From: QHXM01 sp032160705
Lineage (GTDB): Bacteria > Acidobacteriota > Blastocatellia > Pyrinomonadales > Pyrinomonadaceae
Reading direction: 5' to 3'
NCBI GenBank assembly: GCA_032160705.1
Contig: JAVHVE010000052.1
Coordinates: forward strand, 36,190-100,189
Length of the DNA: 64,000 bases
Shown here piece after piece: positions 42,526-49,732 of this stretch (the stretch's first letter is position 1; each line of letters starts with the position of its first letter). The translations under genes were made by a program, and so were the position numbers. The notes beneath the pieces were generated by a model that did not search any database, was not told where the DNA came from, and saw nothing but the letters and a program-made list of their open reading frames with translations.

Positions 42526-42634
42526 AGTTGGCAGTGGGCAGTTGGCAGTTAGCAGTTAAAAGCAAATGCTCAACGCTTGATAGCGTGCCTGCTCTTACTG
42601 CCAACTGCCCACTGCCTGCTGCCTACTGTTTTAC
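42526..42634. repeat. Heptad inverted repeat, family B
   Basis: TTGGCAG, TGGGCAG, TTGGCAG, TTAGCAG units (42529-42556) are mirrored by TTACTGCCAACTGCCCACTGCCTGCTGCC (42595-42624). The loop keeps GCTCAACGCT (42568-42577), identical to the copy at 2920. It lies between rnc and lepB. Confidence 0.9.
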
Positions 42635-42672
42635 CGCTTGACCGTGGTGTAGAGCTTCTTTAGGATGTTTTT

Positions 42673-43578
42673 ATGAATGATGATTCGACGAACACGGGGA
42701 TTGCCGCACCAATAGTTGAGCCGAAGGTTGAGCCGCGCGTGTACGCTCAAACGTCGCGCTCCAGCGGTAATGGTTTCGAGAAGAAGTCCCCGGAAGCAGG
42801 GCGCAAAGTGCAGGGGCCGCCCAAGACCGTCTGGCGCGAGTATTTTGAGTCGGCGGTCGTGACAGTCATCATGGCGCTGTTTGGGATGACCTTCATCGTC
42901 CAGGCTGTCAAAGTCCCGACCGGCTCGATGCAGAACACCATCACCATCGGCGATCACCTGCTCGTCAACAAGTTCATTTTCGCCCCCGGCACGCCGCTGC
43001 CCTTCCTGCCGCAACGCGAAATAAGGCGCGGCGACATCGTTGTCTTCAAATATCCGGGCGACCCGAAGAACCCGGAGGGCGATAGAAGACCTGACAATCT
43101 TCCCTTCAAGACCAACTACGTCAAGCGCGTCATCGGGCTGCCGGGCGATCATGTCAAAGTAGTGGGCGACCGCGTGTTCATCAACAATCAGGAGTTGCCG
43201 GAACGTCGCATCGCTGCGCTGGATCATGAGGACGACCGTTTCACGCCTGAACAGGAGAACAACAAGCCGCTCGAAGTTGACCCCAACGCTCCGCCGAAAA
43301 AAGAGGGCGAGTCGTATACGGTCTATTACAGCACCAATCGAACTCTCGAAAGCGGCTTCGACCAGATTGTCCCCGAAGATAGCTACTTCGTGATGGGCGA
43401 CAACCGGAATAACAGCGCTGACAGCCGCATCTGGGGCTTTGTGCCGCGCGACCTGGTTGTGGGACGCGCCATGTTCGTCTACTGGTCTTACGATGAAAGC
43501 GCGCCGACGAGCGGAAATCCACTCACGGACTTCTTCGGAAACACACGCTGGAACAGAACCGGCACGATGGTTAAGTAA
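42673..43578 (+). CDS. lepB: Signal peptidase I
   Basis: A 301-residue membrane-anchored serine protease that removes signal peptides on the periplasmic side. One transmembrane helix is visible (residues 60-80), then the catalytic VPTGSMQNT with Ser85 and the general-base Lys151 in YVKRVIGLPGD. Box E FVMGDNRNNSADSRIWG is complete. The N-terminal 50 residues are polar and cytosolic. An insert with PPKKEGESYTVYY lies between boxes D and E. A paralogue lies 3 kb away on the other strand. Confidence 0.95.
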   Translation: MNDDSTNTGIAAPIVEPKVEPRVYAQTSRSSGNGFEKKSPEAGRKVQGPPKTVWREYFESAVVTVIMALFGMTFIVQAVKVPTGSMQNTITIGDHLLVNKFIFAPGTPLPFLPQREIRRGDIVVFKYPGDPKNPEGDRRPDNLPFKTNYVKRVIGLPGDHVKVVGDRVFINNQELPERRIAALDHEDDRFTPEQENNKPLEVDPNAPPKKEGESYTVYYSTNRTLESGFDQIVPEDSYFVMGDNRNNSADSRIWGFVPRDLVVGRAMFVYWSYDESAPTSGNPLTDFFGNTRWNRTGTMVK

Positions 43579-43672
43579 AGGGATGAGGGATGAGGGATGA
43601 AAGGAAGGACTGCTCAAGTTGCGTAATATCTTTTTCATCCCTCATCCCTCATCCTTCATCCCTCCTTTCTCG
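43576..43672. repeat. Heptad inverted repeat, family F (GGGATGA type)
   Basis: Three GGGATGA units (43580-43600) are mirrored by CATCCCTCATCCCTCATCCTTCATCCCTCC (43639-43668) around a unique loop. It sits between convergent lepB and the SRPBCC gene and encodes the latter's GGMKDEG tail and stop. Confidence 0.88.
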
Positions 43673-44109
43673 CACCATTCGCGTGTCACTCGGTGGCGAT
43701 AGTCGAAGAGGCGACGCAGGCGTGGAATAATCAACAGCGGCGCAACGAGCCGTCCGATGAACCAGAGCGGCGGCTCATACTCTATCTCGTCGCGCAGCAC
43801 CGCTCCCCGCTCGTGTGGCTCGACGATGTGGCGATGACGCCAGCGACGAAACGGGCCGCTGACCTGTACATCCTCGAACATACGCGGCGGGTCGTAGGCT
43901 GTATGTTTCGCTACCCAGCGTGCGGGAAAGATGCCGAGAATGCGTGTCTCAATGATGGTGGTCGAGCCGACACGCAAATCCGGCGCGGGCTGGACAATGC
44001 GCGCAGACTCCCAGGGCGGTGTCAGGCGCGCGAGCGCATCCGGCAATTCGTGGAACGCGAAGACTCGTTCGGGCGGCGCTTCGATAAAGCTCTCCTTAAC
44101 AAAATTCAT
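43642..44109 (-). CDS. SRPBCC-family (START-like) protein
   Basis: A 155-residue protein from ATG 44109 with the helix-grip pattern of SRPBCC ligand-binding proteins: FVKESFIEAPPERVFAFHELPDALARLTPPWE, then GSTTIIETRILGIFPARWVAKHTAYDPPRMFEDVQVSGPFRRWRHRH and DEIEYEPPLWFIGRLVAPL. The family binds hydrophobic ligands in a deep cavity. This subgroup is often annotated as a cyclase/dehydrase-like or cell-division inhibitor relative; its role is unknown. The last residues are encoded by the repeat. Confidence 0.8.
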   Translation of the reverse strand: MNFVKESFIEAPPERVFAFHELPDALARLTPPWESARIVQPAPDLRVGSTTIIETRILGIFPARWVAKHTAYDPPRMFEDVQVSGPFRRWRHRHIVEPHERGAVLRDEIEYEPPLWFIGRLVAPLLIIPRLRRLFDYRHRVTREWCEKGGMKDEG

Positions 44110-44112
44110 ACT

Positions 44113-44160
44113 CAAAGCAGAATACAGGAGTCAGAAGTCAGAAGAAAAGAAAACCAGAAG
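44113..44160. repeat. Partial family A heptad repeat (one arm)
   Basis: CAGAATACAGGAGTCAGAAG then TCAGAAGAAAAGAAAACC occurs without a mirrored arm close by; a possible second half lies at 44437-44542, beyond the palindrome cluster, suggesting the cluster was inserted into a family A element. Confidence 0.6.
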
Positions 44161-44202
44161 AAAGGCATGATGATTATTGACTGCTCAATTCTGTAATCCT
44201 GC

Positions 44203-44405
44203 TCCATCCCCAAAGGGGATGAACATAATAGCCGGGGGCAAGCGCGAGCGCCGCCCCCGGAATAGCGATAACAGCGATTTCGACCCTGAAGGGGTCGCGC
44301 TTCAACATTGATTGTGCGACCCCTTCAGGGTCGGGTTCTTTTTACCACCACTGACCGGGGGCGATGCCCCCGGCTATCTTATTTGACCCTGTCAGGGTCA
44401 AGAAA
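44203..44405. repeat. GC-rich palindrome cluster, second copy
   Basis: The order is CATCCCCAAAGGGGATG + AACATAATAGCC + GGGGGC/GCCCCC stem; central CGACCCTGAAGGGGTCG...GTGCGACCCCTTCAGGGTCG; then CCGGGGGCGATGCCCCCGG + CTATC + GACCCTGTCAGGGTC. It is the mirror of the cluster at 6900-7125, using the same central unit and the same ATAATAGCC/GGCTAT joints. Confidence 0.85.
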
Positions 44406-44436
44406 GGCGAGGCGCTGACCGGATTGGACTATCATC

Positions 44437-44542
44437 CAACTATCAAAGACTCTCCGCCTCTTCATTCTGGATTCTGAATTCTGATTCCTGAATTCTGCTT
44501 TTCCTTCTGTTTCCTGACTCCTGTATTCTGTCTTCTGCATTT
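44437..44542. repeat. Family A heptad repeat, right-hand half
   Basis: CTCCGCCTCTTCATTCTG (the sequence that follows the conserved loop in the copy at 34927) is followed by many ATTCTGG/ATTCTGA/TTCCTGA heptads to 44540. It ends 20 bp before the channel gene. Confidence 0.75.
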
Positions 44543-44562
44543 AGTGAGAGGAACTTGCTTGT

Positions 44563-45714
44563 ATGGCTATCCTTGTTGGGGTCATTGGCTGCGTCCTGAT
44601 TCTCATTGTCCTGTGGGACGTGTTTGAGACGATTATCCTGCCGCGACGTGTCTCGCGCCGTGTCCGGCTGGCGCGCCTCTATTATCAGGGTAGCTGGATG
44701 CTGCTCTCCAGCACGGCGCGACGAATGCGTCCGGGCAAGCGTCGCGAGCGGTATCTGGGATTTTTCGGGCCGCTGTCGCTGCTGATGCTTTTCGTTATCT
44801 GGGGAATCATTCTGATCGTCGGCTTCGCAATGATTCACCAGGCGATTGGCTCAAGAATAATCCTCCCCGGCGGCTCGCCCAGCTTCAGAACAGACCTTTA
44901 TTTTAGCGGCACGACTTTTTTCACGCTCGGCCTCGGCGACATCGCGCCGCAGACATCGCTGGCGCGCTTCATCACGGTCTTCGAGGCGGGCACGGGTTTC
45001 GGGTTTCTGGCGATTGTCATCGGCTACTTGCCCGTCATCTACCAGGCATTTTCCCGGCGTGAAGCCAACATCTCTCTCCTTGATGCGCGTGCCGGGTCAC
45101 CGCCGAGCGCGTCGGAGCTGCTGGCGAGGCACGGACGGGATCGAAGCATGGGAGCGCTGGCAGAGCTGCTTCGCGATTGGGAACGCTGGTCTGCCGAGTT
45201 GCTCGAAAGTCATCTCTCCTACCCGGTGCTGGTCTACTTCCGCTCGCAGCACGAAAATCAATCGTGGCTGGCGGCGCTGACAACGATTCTAGACACCTGC
45301 TCACTGATTATCGTCGGCGTCGAGAACGGCCCGGTCTGGCAGGCGAAAATGACTTTCGCGATGTCGCGGCACGCACTCGTTGATCTGGCTCAGGTCTTCA
45401 ATACGCCGCCGCGCGCGCCCGATCCTGACCGTCTGCCACCATCCACGCTGGCGCAGGTGCGCGAAAATCTCGCTTCGTCAGGAATCAAGTTGCGCGACGG
45501 CGGCGAAGCTGAAGGGAAACTGGATGAGCTGCGCCGGATGTATGAGCCTTATGTCAACTCGATGGCCGAAAATCTGTTCATGCGTCTCCCGCCCTGGATT
45601 CATCCGGGCGATGCAATGGACAACTGGCAGACAAGCGCCTGGGAACGCAACCCGACGGTCTTCGCTTCGAGTCCCGCGCCAGACAATTCCTCAGAGCAGG
45701 AGTTGATAGATTGA
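44563..45714 (+). CDS. Two-pore-helix-type ion channel protein
   Basis: A 383-residue membrane protein. Helix 1 spans 2-24 (ILVGVIGCVLILIVLWDVF), helix 2 about 68-95, a pore loop reads SGTTFFTLGLGDIAP (about 115-129) and helix 3 follows (FEAGTGFGFLAIVIGYLPVIY). The selectivity filter TLGLGD resembles the potassium filter T-V/L-G-Y/F-G-D with Leu at the aromatic position. A 230-residue cytosolic part (mostly helical) follows and could gate the pore. The family is Ion_trans_2-like; ion specificity is inferred. Confidence 0.75.
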   Translation: MAILVGVIGCVLILIVLWDVFETIILPRRVSRRVRLARLYYQGSWMLLSSTARRMRPGKRRERYLGFFGPLSLLMLFVIWGIILIVGFAMIHQAIGSRIILPGGSPSFRTDLYFSGTTFFTLGLGDIAPQTSLARFITVFEAGTGFGFLAIVIGYLPVIYQAFSRREANISLLDARAGSPPSASELLARHGRDRSMGALAELLRDWERWSAELLESHLSYPVLVYFRSQHENQSWLAALTTILDTCSLIIVGVENGPVWQAKMTFAMSRHALVDLAQVFNTPPRAPDPDRLPPSTLAQVRENLASSGIKLRDGGEAEGKLDELRRMYEPYVNSMAENLFMRLPPWIHPGDAMDNWQTSAWERNPTVFASSPAPDNSSEQELID

Positions 45715-45716
45715 GA

Positions 45717-45852
45717 GCGAAACGAACCACGAAATCACACGAAGACACACTAAAGAACACGAAACCGTCTTGAGTCTTCTTCGTGTTTCTTCGTGTGATT
45801 TCGCGGTTCGTCCATCACCTTCTTTTTGTCTGCAATTTGGGATTAGAATACA
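45717..45852. repeat. CACGAA-armed inverted repeat element, copy 5
   Basis: GAACCACGAAATCACACGAAGACACAC (45723-45749) is mirrored by TTCGTGTGATTTCGCGGTTCG (45790-45810), then by a right flank CCTTCTTTTTGTCTGCAATT, which is the inverse of the left flanks seen at 13222 and 23305. This copy is thus in the opposite orientation to those. Confidence 0.85.
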
Positions 45853-45871
45853 GCGCGGGGGATTTCCACTC

Positions 45872-46120
45872 ATGGCCAGAGGATGGGAAAGCAAAGCGGT
45901 TGAAGACCAGATAGAGCAGGCAACGGAGCGCGCTCTCCAACAGCAGTCGCTCGAAGATTTGTCGCCCGAAGAGCGCGCTCGGCGCGAGCGGCTCGAATCG
46001 CTCAGGCTCTCCCGCGCCCGCACCCTCGCCCAACTCGAAAGCGCCACCCGTCCCGCCCACCGCGTAATGCTGCAACGAACTCTGCGCGCGCTTGAAGCGG
46101 AGATGGAAGAGCTAACCTAA
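45872..46120 (+). CDS. Small highly charged helical protein, unknown
   Basis: An 82-residue protein from ATG 45872; a longer frame to 45770 translates the repeat. It is almost wholly helical and rich in Glu, Arg and Leu (KAVEDQIEQATERALQQQSLEDLSPEERARRERLESLRL, split by SPEE), a coiled-coil-like design. No known domain. It is convergent with lepB paralogue 2, ending 6 bp away. Confidence 0.55.
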   Translation: MARGWESKAVEDQIEQATERALQQQSLEDLSPEERARRERLESLRLSRARTLAQLESATRPAHRVMLQRTLRALEAEMEELT

Positions 46121-46126
46121 CATCCC

Positions 46127-46984
46127 TCACTTAATCATCGTCCCGGTTCTGCCCCAACGTGTGTGCAGGAAAAAGTCTATCAGCAGATTGTTGGGCGGCT
46201 TGCTTTCATCTTTAGACCAGAAAACGAACAGCGCGCGCCCGATGACGAGTTCAGTCGCGACGGGTCCCCAGGCGCGGCTGTCTGCGCTGTCGTCCCGGTT
46301 GTCTCCCATCACGAAGTAGTTTCCCGGAGGAATAACGTAGGGCTTCTCGACGCCGTAGTGAAAGATGTCCGGCGGCTTTTCGGGATTGTCTGGCGAGACG
46401 GCAAGCGTCTTCGGGCTGTAGTAAACAGTGTACGGCTCGTTGCTCTGGCGCGGCGGGTTTTCGAGAATCGTGAGCGGCGCTTTGCCGTTAATTCCGGGCT
46501 CTGCCGGGACGCGATATTCCGGGAGCGGTTGATTGTTAATCAGGACGGTTGCCCCGCGTATCTCAATGCTCTCACCCGGCAGGCCGATAACACGCTTGAT
46601 AAAATAGTCTGTATAGGGAGTGACGCCGCTCATTTTATCGCGGCCTGGATTGTCGTGGTCTCCCGGATACTTGAAAACGATGATGTCGCCGCGACGGATT
46701 TCGCGCTGCGGCAGAAAGAAGGGGTGCGAACCCGGCGCGAAGATGAATTTATCAATCAGGAAATGGTCGCCGATATTGATCGTGTTCTGCATCGAGCCGG
46801 TCGGAACTCCAACGGTACGCCCGATGAAGGTGATGAAGAAGACGAACATGATGGCCGTGTGAATGGCGGACTCGAAATATTCTCGCCAGATTGTTTTGCG
46901 TGTCCCCGGCTGTCTCTTTTCCGAGCCCGAAGCTTTGGAAGACTGAGCATCTGCCGCTTTCGATTCTTTACGAGCCATGCGCAG
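46127..46984 (-). CDS. lepB: Signal peptidase I, second paralogue
   Basis: A 285-residue protein from ATG 46984 (ATG 46978 is an alternative; the first twelve codons of the longest frame lie in repeat). It has one transmembrane helix (AIHTAIMFVFFITFIG), catalytic VPTGSMQNTINIGDHF (Ser) and FIKRVIGLPGE (Lys), and box E YFVMGDNRDDSADSRAWG. Overall it parallels the copy at 42673, with FAPGSHPFFLPQREIRRGDI nearly identical to its partner. Catalytic residues are intact, so both copies should work. Confidence 0.95.
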   Translation of the reverse strand: MRMARKESKAADAQSSKASGSEKRQPGTRKTIWREYFESAIHTAIMFVFFITFIGRTVGVPTGSMQNTINIGDHFLIDKFIFAPGSHPFFLPQREIRRGDIIVFKYPGDHDNPGRDKMSGVTPYTDYFIKRVIGLPGESIEIRGATVLINNQPLPEYRVPAEPGINGKAPLTILENPPRQSNEPYTVYYSPKTLAVSPDNPEKPPDIFHYGVEKPYVIPPGNYFVMGDNRDDSADSRAWGPVATELVIGRALFVFWSKDESKPPNNLLIDFFLHTRWGRTGTMIK

Positions 46985-46989
46985 CATTA

Positions 46990-47060
46990 AAGCGAGTAAA
47001 TAGTAAATGGTCAATAGTAAATAGAAACTGCTCGTCTCTATTCACCATTCACTATTTACT
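46990..47060. repeat. Heptad inverted repeat, family G (AGTAAAT type)
   Basis: AGTAAAT, AGTAAAT, GGTCAAT, AGTAAAT units (46995-47022) are mirrored by ATTCACCATTCACTATTTACT (47040-47060). Located at the 5' end of the second lepB gene. Confidence 0.85.
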
Positions 47061-47185
47061 AGAGCGCATCTCATAAATGCTAAAAAACATGAACCACGAA
47101 ATAACACGAAACGGCACGAAACAAATTTTAGTGCTCTTTCGTGTCATTTCGTGGTTTCGCTGTGAGGCGTTTCTATTTATGAGAT
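47061..47185. repeat. CACGAA-armed inverted repeat element, copy 6
   Basis: The inner arms CCACGAAATAACACGAAACG...TTTCGTGTCATTTCGTGG are enclosed by an outer pair, CATCTCATAAAT (47068-47079) and ATTTATGAGATC (47175-47186), giving a longer nested hairpin than the other copies. Confidence 0.85.
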
Positions 47186-47194
47186 CGCTTCTGG

Positions 47195-48538
47195 TTACCT
47201 TCGCTCTATCATCATCCTGATTCCGTTGCGAGGGCGCAGCGACATCGCGGGTTGCAGCTCGACGGGATGTCTGGTGACGAGGCCGAGCCGGAATTTCTGC
47301 GCGATGGTTGCCAGCAGCAACACGATTTCCATCATCGCAAACGCATTGCCGATGCAAACGCGCGGGCCGCCGCCGAAAGGGAAGTAAGCATACTTTGGCA
47401 GGTTGTCGATAAATTCAGGCGTCCAACGCTCAGGCTTGAATTCTTTGGGGTCATCGAAAAAGCGCGGGTCACGATGCACGACCCAGGGAGAGATGATGAT
47501 CTGCATTCCAGGCGGAACGTGGTAGCCGCCGATTTCGCACGCTTCAATAGCTTCGCGCCCCATGACGTAAGCAGGAGGATAGAGCCGCATGGATTCCTTC
47601 GCAATCATCTCGGTGAATCTCAATCGCGGCACGTCTGCGGCTTCCGGCGCGCGCCCTTCCAGCACCTCATCGAGTTCCTGCCAGAGTTTTGTTTCGGCTT
47701 CCGGGTGCTGCGCGAGCAGATACCACGCCCAAGTGAGCGTCAGAGCCGTCGTTTCCTGTCCAGCCAGAAACAGGGTGATGACTTCATCGCGCAATTGCTT
47801 GTCAGTCATCTGGCCGCCGTCTTCGTCGTGCGCCTGCAACAACATGGAGAGCAAATCGTCCTGATCCTGATTGCCGCTTGCGCGACGCTGGCTGATGATG
47901 CGATAGACCACTTCGTCCAATTGCGCCGCGACCTTGTGGAAGCGACGGTTGGTCGGCGTCGGCAGCCTGTTATCCAGAATCCACTTGAGCGTGGCCTGAG
48001 AGCCGAAAGGCTCGACGAGCACGCTGAGCGCACGCGCGACCTTGTCGGCATCGTCCGACACATTAGCGTTGAAGAGAGTGTGCGTCACGACTTCCATCGT
48101 CAGGCGCATCATGTCGCGGTGTGTGTCGCGTATCTCGCCGTCGCGCCAGGTCGCAATCGTCTCTTCTGCGTCTTTGACCATGACGCGGGCGTAAGCAGCG
48201 ATGCGCTCGCGGTGGAAAGCGGGTTGAGCCAATCTGCGCTGGCGTCGCCAGAATTCACCGTCGCTCGTCAGCAGGCCGTTGCCAACGAGACGCTGGAAAA
48301 AAGGGGTGCGAAAAGAGAGCGGCTTGATGAAGTTGCGGCTGTTAGTCGCCAGCACCTGTTCGATATAGTCGGGATGATAGAGAAAATAAACGGGAACGTA
48401 AAAGAACCGCGTGCTGACAATGTCGCCGTAATCGCGGGCTAGTCTTTCGATGAAGGCCAGAGAATCGCGGTTGAACTCCGGCATCACGCCGAGCAGAAAA
48501 TTTCCTTTCGGGCCGTGGGGAACAAGGGATGCGGACAT
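47195..48538 (-). CDS. Cytochrome P450
   Basis: A 447-residue soluble P450 with no membrane anchor. The I-helix oxygen-activation motif is LFLAGQETTALTL, the K-helix ExxR is in KESMRLYPPAY, the meander contains PERWTPEF, and the heme loop is FPFGGGPRVCIGNAFA with the cysteine ligand. It needs a ferredoxin/reductase partner, none of which is encoded nearby. The closest general type is the class of bacterial CYPs resembling CYP102/CYP110-like fatty acid or terpenoid hydroxylases; the substrate cannot be assigned. Confidence 0.95.
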   Translation of the reverse strand: MSASLVPHGPKGNFLLGVMPEFNRDSLAFIERLARDYGDIVSTRFFYVPVYFLYHPDYIEQVLATNSRNFIKPLSFRTPFFQRLVGNGLLTSDGEFWRRQRRLAQPAFHRERIAAYARVMVKDAEETIATWRDGEIRDTHRDMMRLTMEVVTHTLFNANVSDDADKVARALSVLVEPFGSQATLKWILDNRLPTPTNRRFHKVAAQLDEVVYRIISQRRASGNQDQDDLLSMLLQAHDEDGGQMTDKQLRDEVITLFLAGQETTALTLTWAWYLLAQHPEAETKLWQELDEVLEGRAPEAADVPRLRFTEMIAKESMRLYPPAYVMGREAIEACEIGGYHVPPGMQIIISPWVVHRDPRFFDDPKEFKPERWTPEFIDNLPKYAYFPFGGGPRVCIGNAFAMMEIVLLLATIAQKFRLGLVTRHPVELQPAMSLRPRNGIRMMIERR

Positions 48539-48768
48539 CGGTTTCCTTTTCTTTCAGCTTCGGTTCTTCACTTTCACGCGCCGGAGTTTCAAAAAGTTTA
48601 CCGGAGCGCACGCCATTTCTTGTACGTTACAAGAGACTGTTCATGCCCCGCAACTCGCTCGCGCTGAAATCCGAAGACGCAAAGATTGAAGGGCGTGCTA
48701 TCATCCCGCTTCATTTATCAAATACGGGCGGAGACCATCAGCCCGAATCTTTCTCGGAGGCATTTTAC

Positions 48769-49647
48769 ATGCGCAAAGCATTGTCGCGTCGCGCCGTTTT
48801 GTCTCTCGTCCTGATTCTCACGGGTGTGTTCTGTTCGCTTGCGAGCGCTCAAGGTGAACACACACTGACAGGTGAGTTTCGCACGCACAAGAATTTTCAC
48901 TCGCGTTTCCTGCCAAGCGACCGGGACGTGATCGTTTACCTGCCGCCCGGCTACGAGACGAACAGGAAGCAGCGTTATCCTGTCTTCTACCTGCACGACG
49001 GGCAGAATCTTTTCGACGGCGCAACCTCGTTCATCAAAGGCGCGGAGTGGCGGGTTGACGAGACAGCGCAGGCGTTGATAGAAACGCACGCCATCAAGCC
49101 GCTCATCATCGTCGGTATCTACAACACAGGCCGCGACCGTATAGACGAGTACACGCCGACCGCCGATGCCAAATACAAAGGCGGCAAGGCTGACCTCTAC
49201 GGGCGTCTGCTGGTCGAAGAACTCAAGCCCTTCATTGATTCCGAGTATCGCACGCTGAAGGATGCCAAAAATACTGGAGTGGGCGGCTCATCTCTGGGCG
49301 GGCTGGTCTCGCTTTATCTCGTGCTCAAGTATCCGAAGGTTTTCGGGAGCGCGGCTGTCGTCTCGCCGTCAGTCTGGTGGGACAAAAAGATGATCGTGCG
49401 CGAAGTGGAGGCTTTGAAAAAGAGAAACGGTGTCCGAATCTGGCTCGATATAGGAACGAAAGAAGGAGGCAGCGAGGCTGAAGAACATCGGAACAATGCG
49501 CGGCAGCTTCGCGATGCGCTCATCGCGAAAGGCTGGAAAGAGGGTGCGGATTTGAAGTATTACGAGGCCGAAGGCGCGGAGCACAACGAGCGCGCCTGGG
49601 CCGCAAGAGTTGACCCGATGCTGAGATTCCTTTATCCGGTAAAGTAA
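48769..49647 (+). CDS. Exported alpha/beta hydrolase, esterase D-like
   Basis: A 292-residue protein from ATG 48769 behind GGAGG; the upstream extension to 48529 is not supported. Signal peptide RAVLSLVLILTGVFCSLASAQ. The hydrolase core has DVIVYLPPGYETNRKQRYPVFYLHDGQN (oxyanion region), and the nucleophile elbow VGGSSLGGLVSL, then the terminal GAEHNERAW with the catalytic His. The layout matches putative esterase/feruloyl-esterase-like (COG2819) proteins that hydrolyse siderophore or ester bonds. Substrate unknown. Confidence 0.85.
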   Translation: MRKALSRRAVLSLVLILTGVFCSLASAQGEHTLTGEFRTHKNFHSRFLPSDRDVIVYLPPGYETNRKQRYPVFYLHDGQNLFDGATSFIKGAEWRVDETAQALIETHAIKPLIIVGIYNTGRDRIDEYTPTADAKYKGGKADLYGRLLVEELKPFIDSEYRTLKDAKNTGVGGSSLGGLVSLYLVLKYPKVFGSAAVVSPSVWWDKKMIVREVEALKKRNGVRIWLDIGTKEGGSEAEEHRNNARQLRDALIAKGWKEGADLKYYEAEGAEHNERAWAARVDPMLRFLYPVK

Positions 49648-49732
49648 GCTCTTGAGAATTGTGAGAGAGTTTGCAGCCACGCAGGGCGAAATGAAGTCGC
49701 CCTGCGTGGCTGCTCTTGTCTCCCTCAGTTCA

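Noticed and set aside
48529..48768. N-terminal extension of the esterase to 48529
   Set aside because: It overlaps the P450 start and has no signal; ATG 48769 behind GGAGG begins a clear signal peptide.
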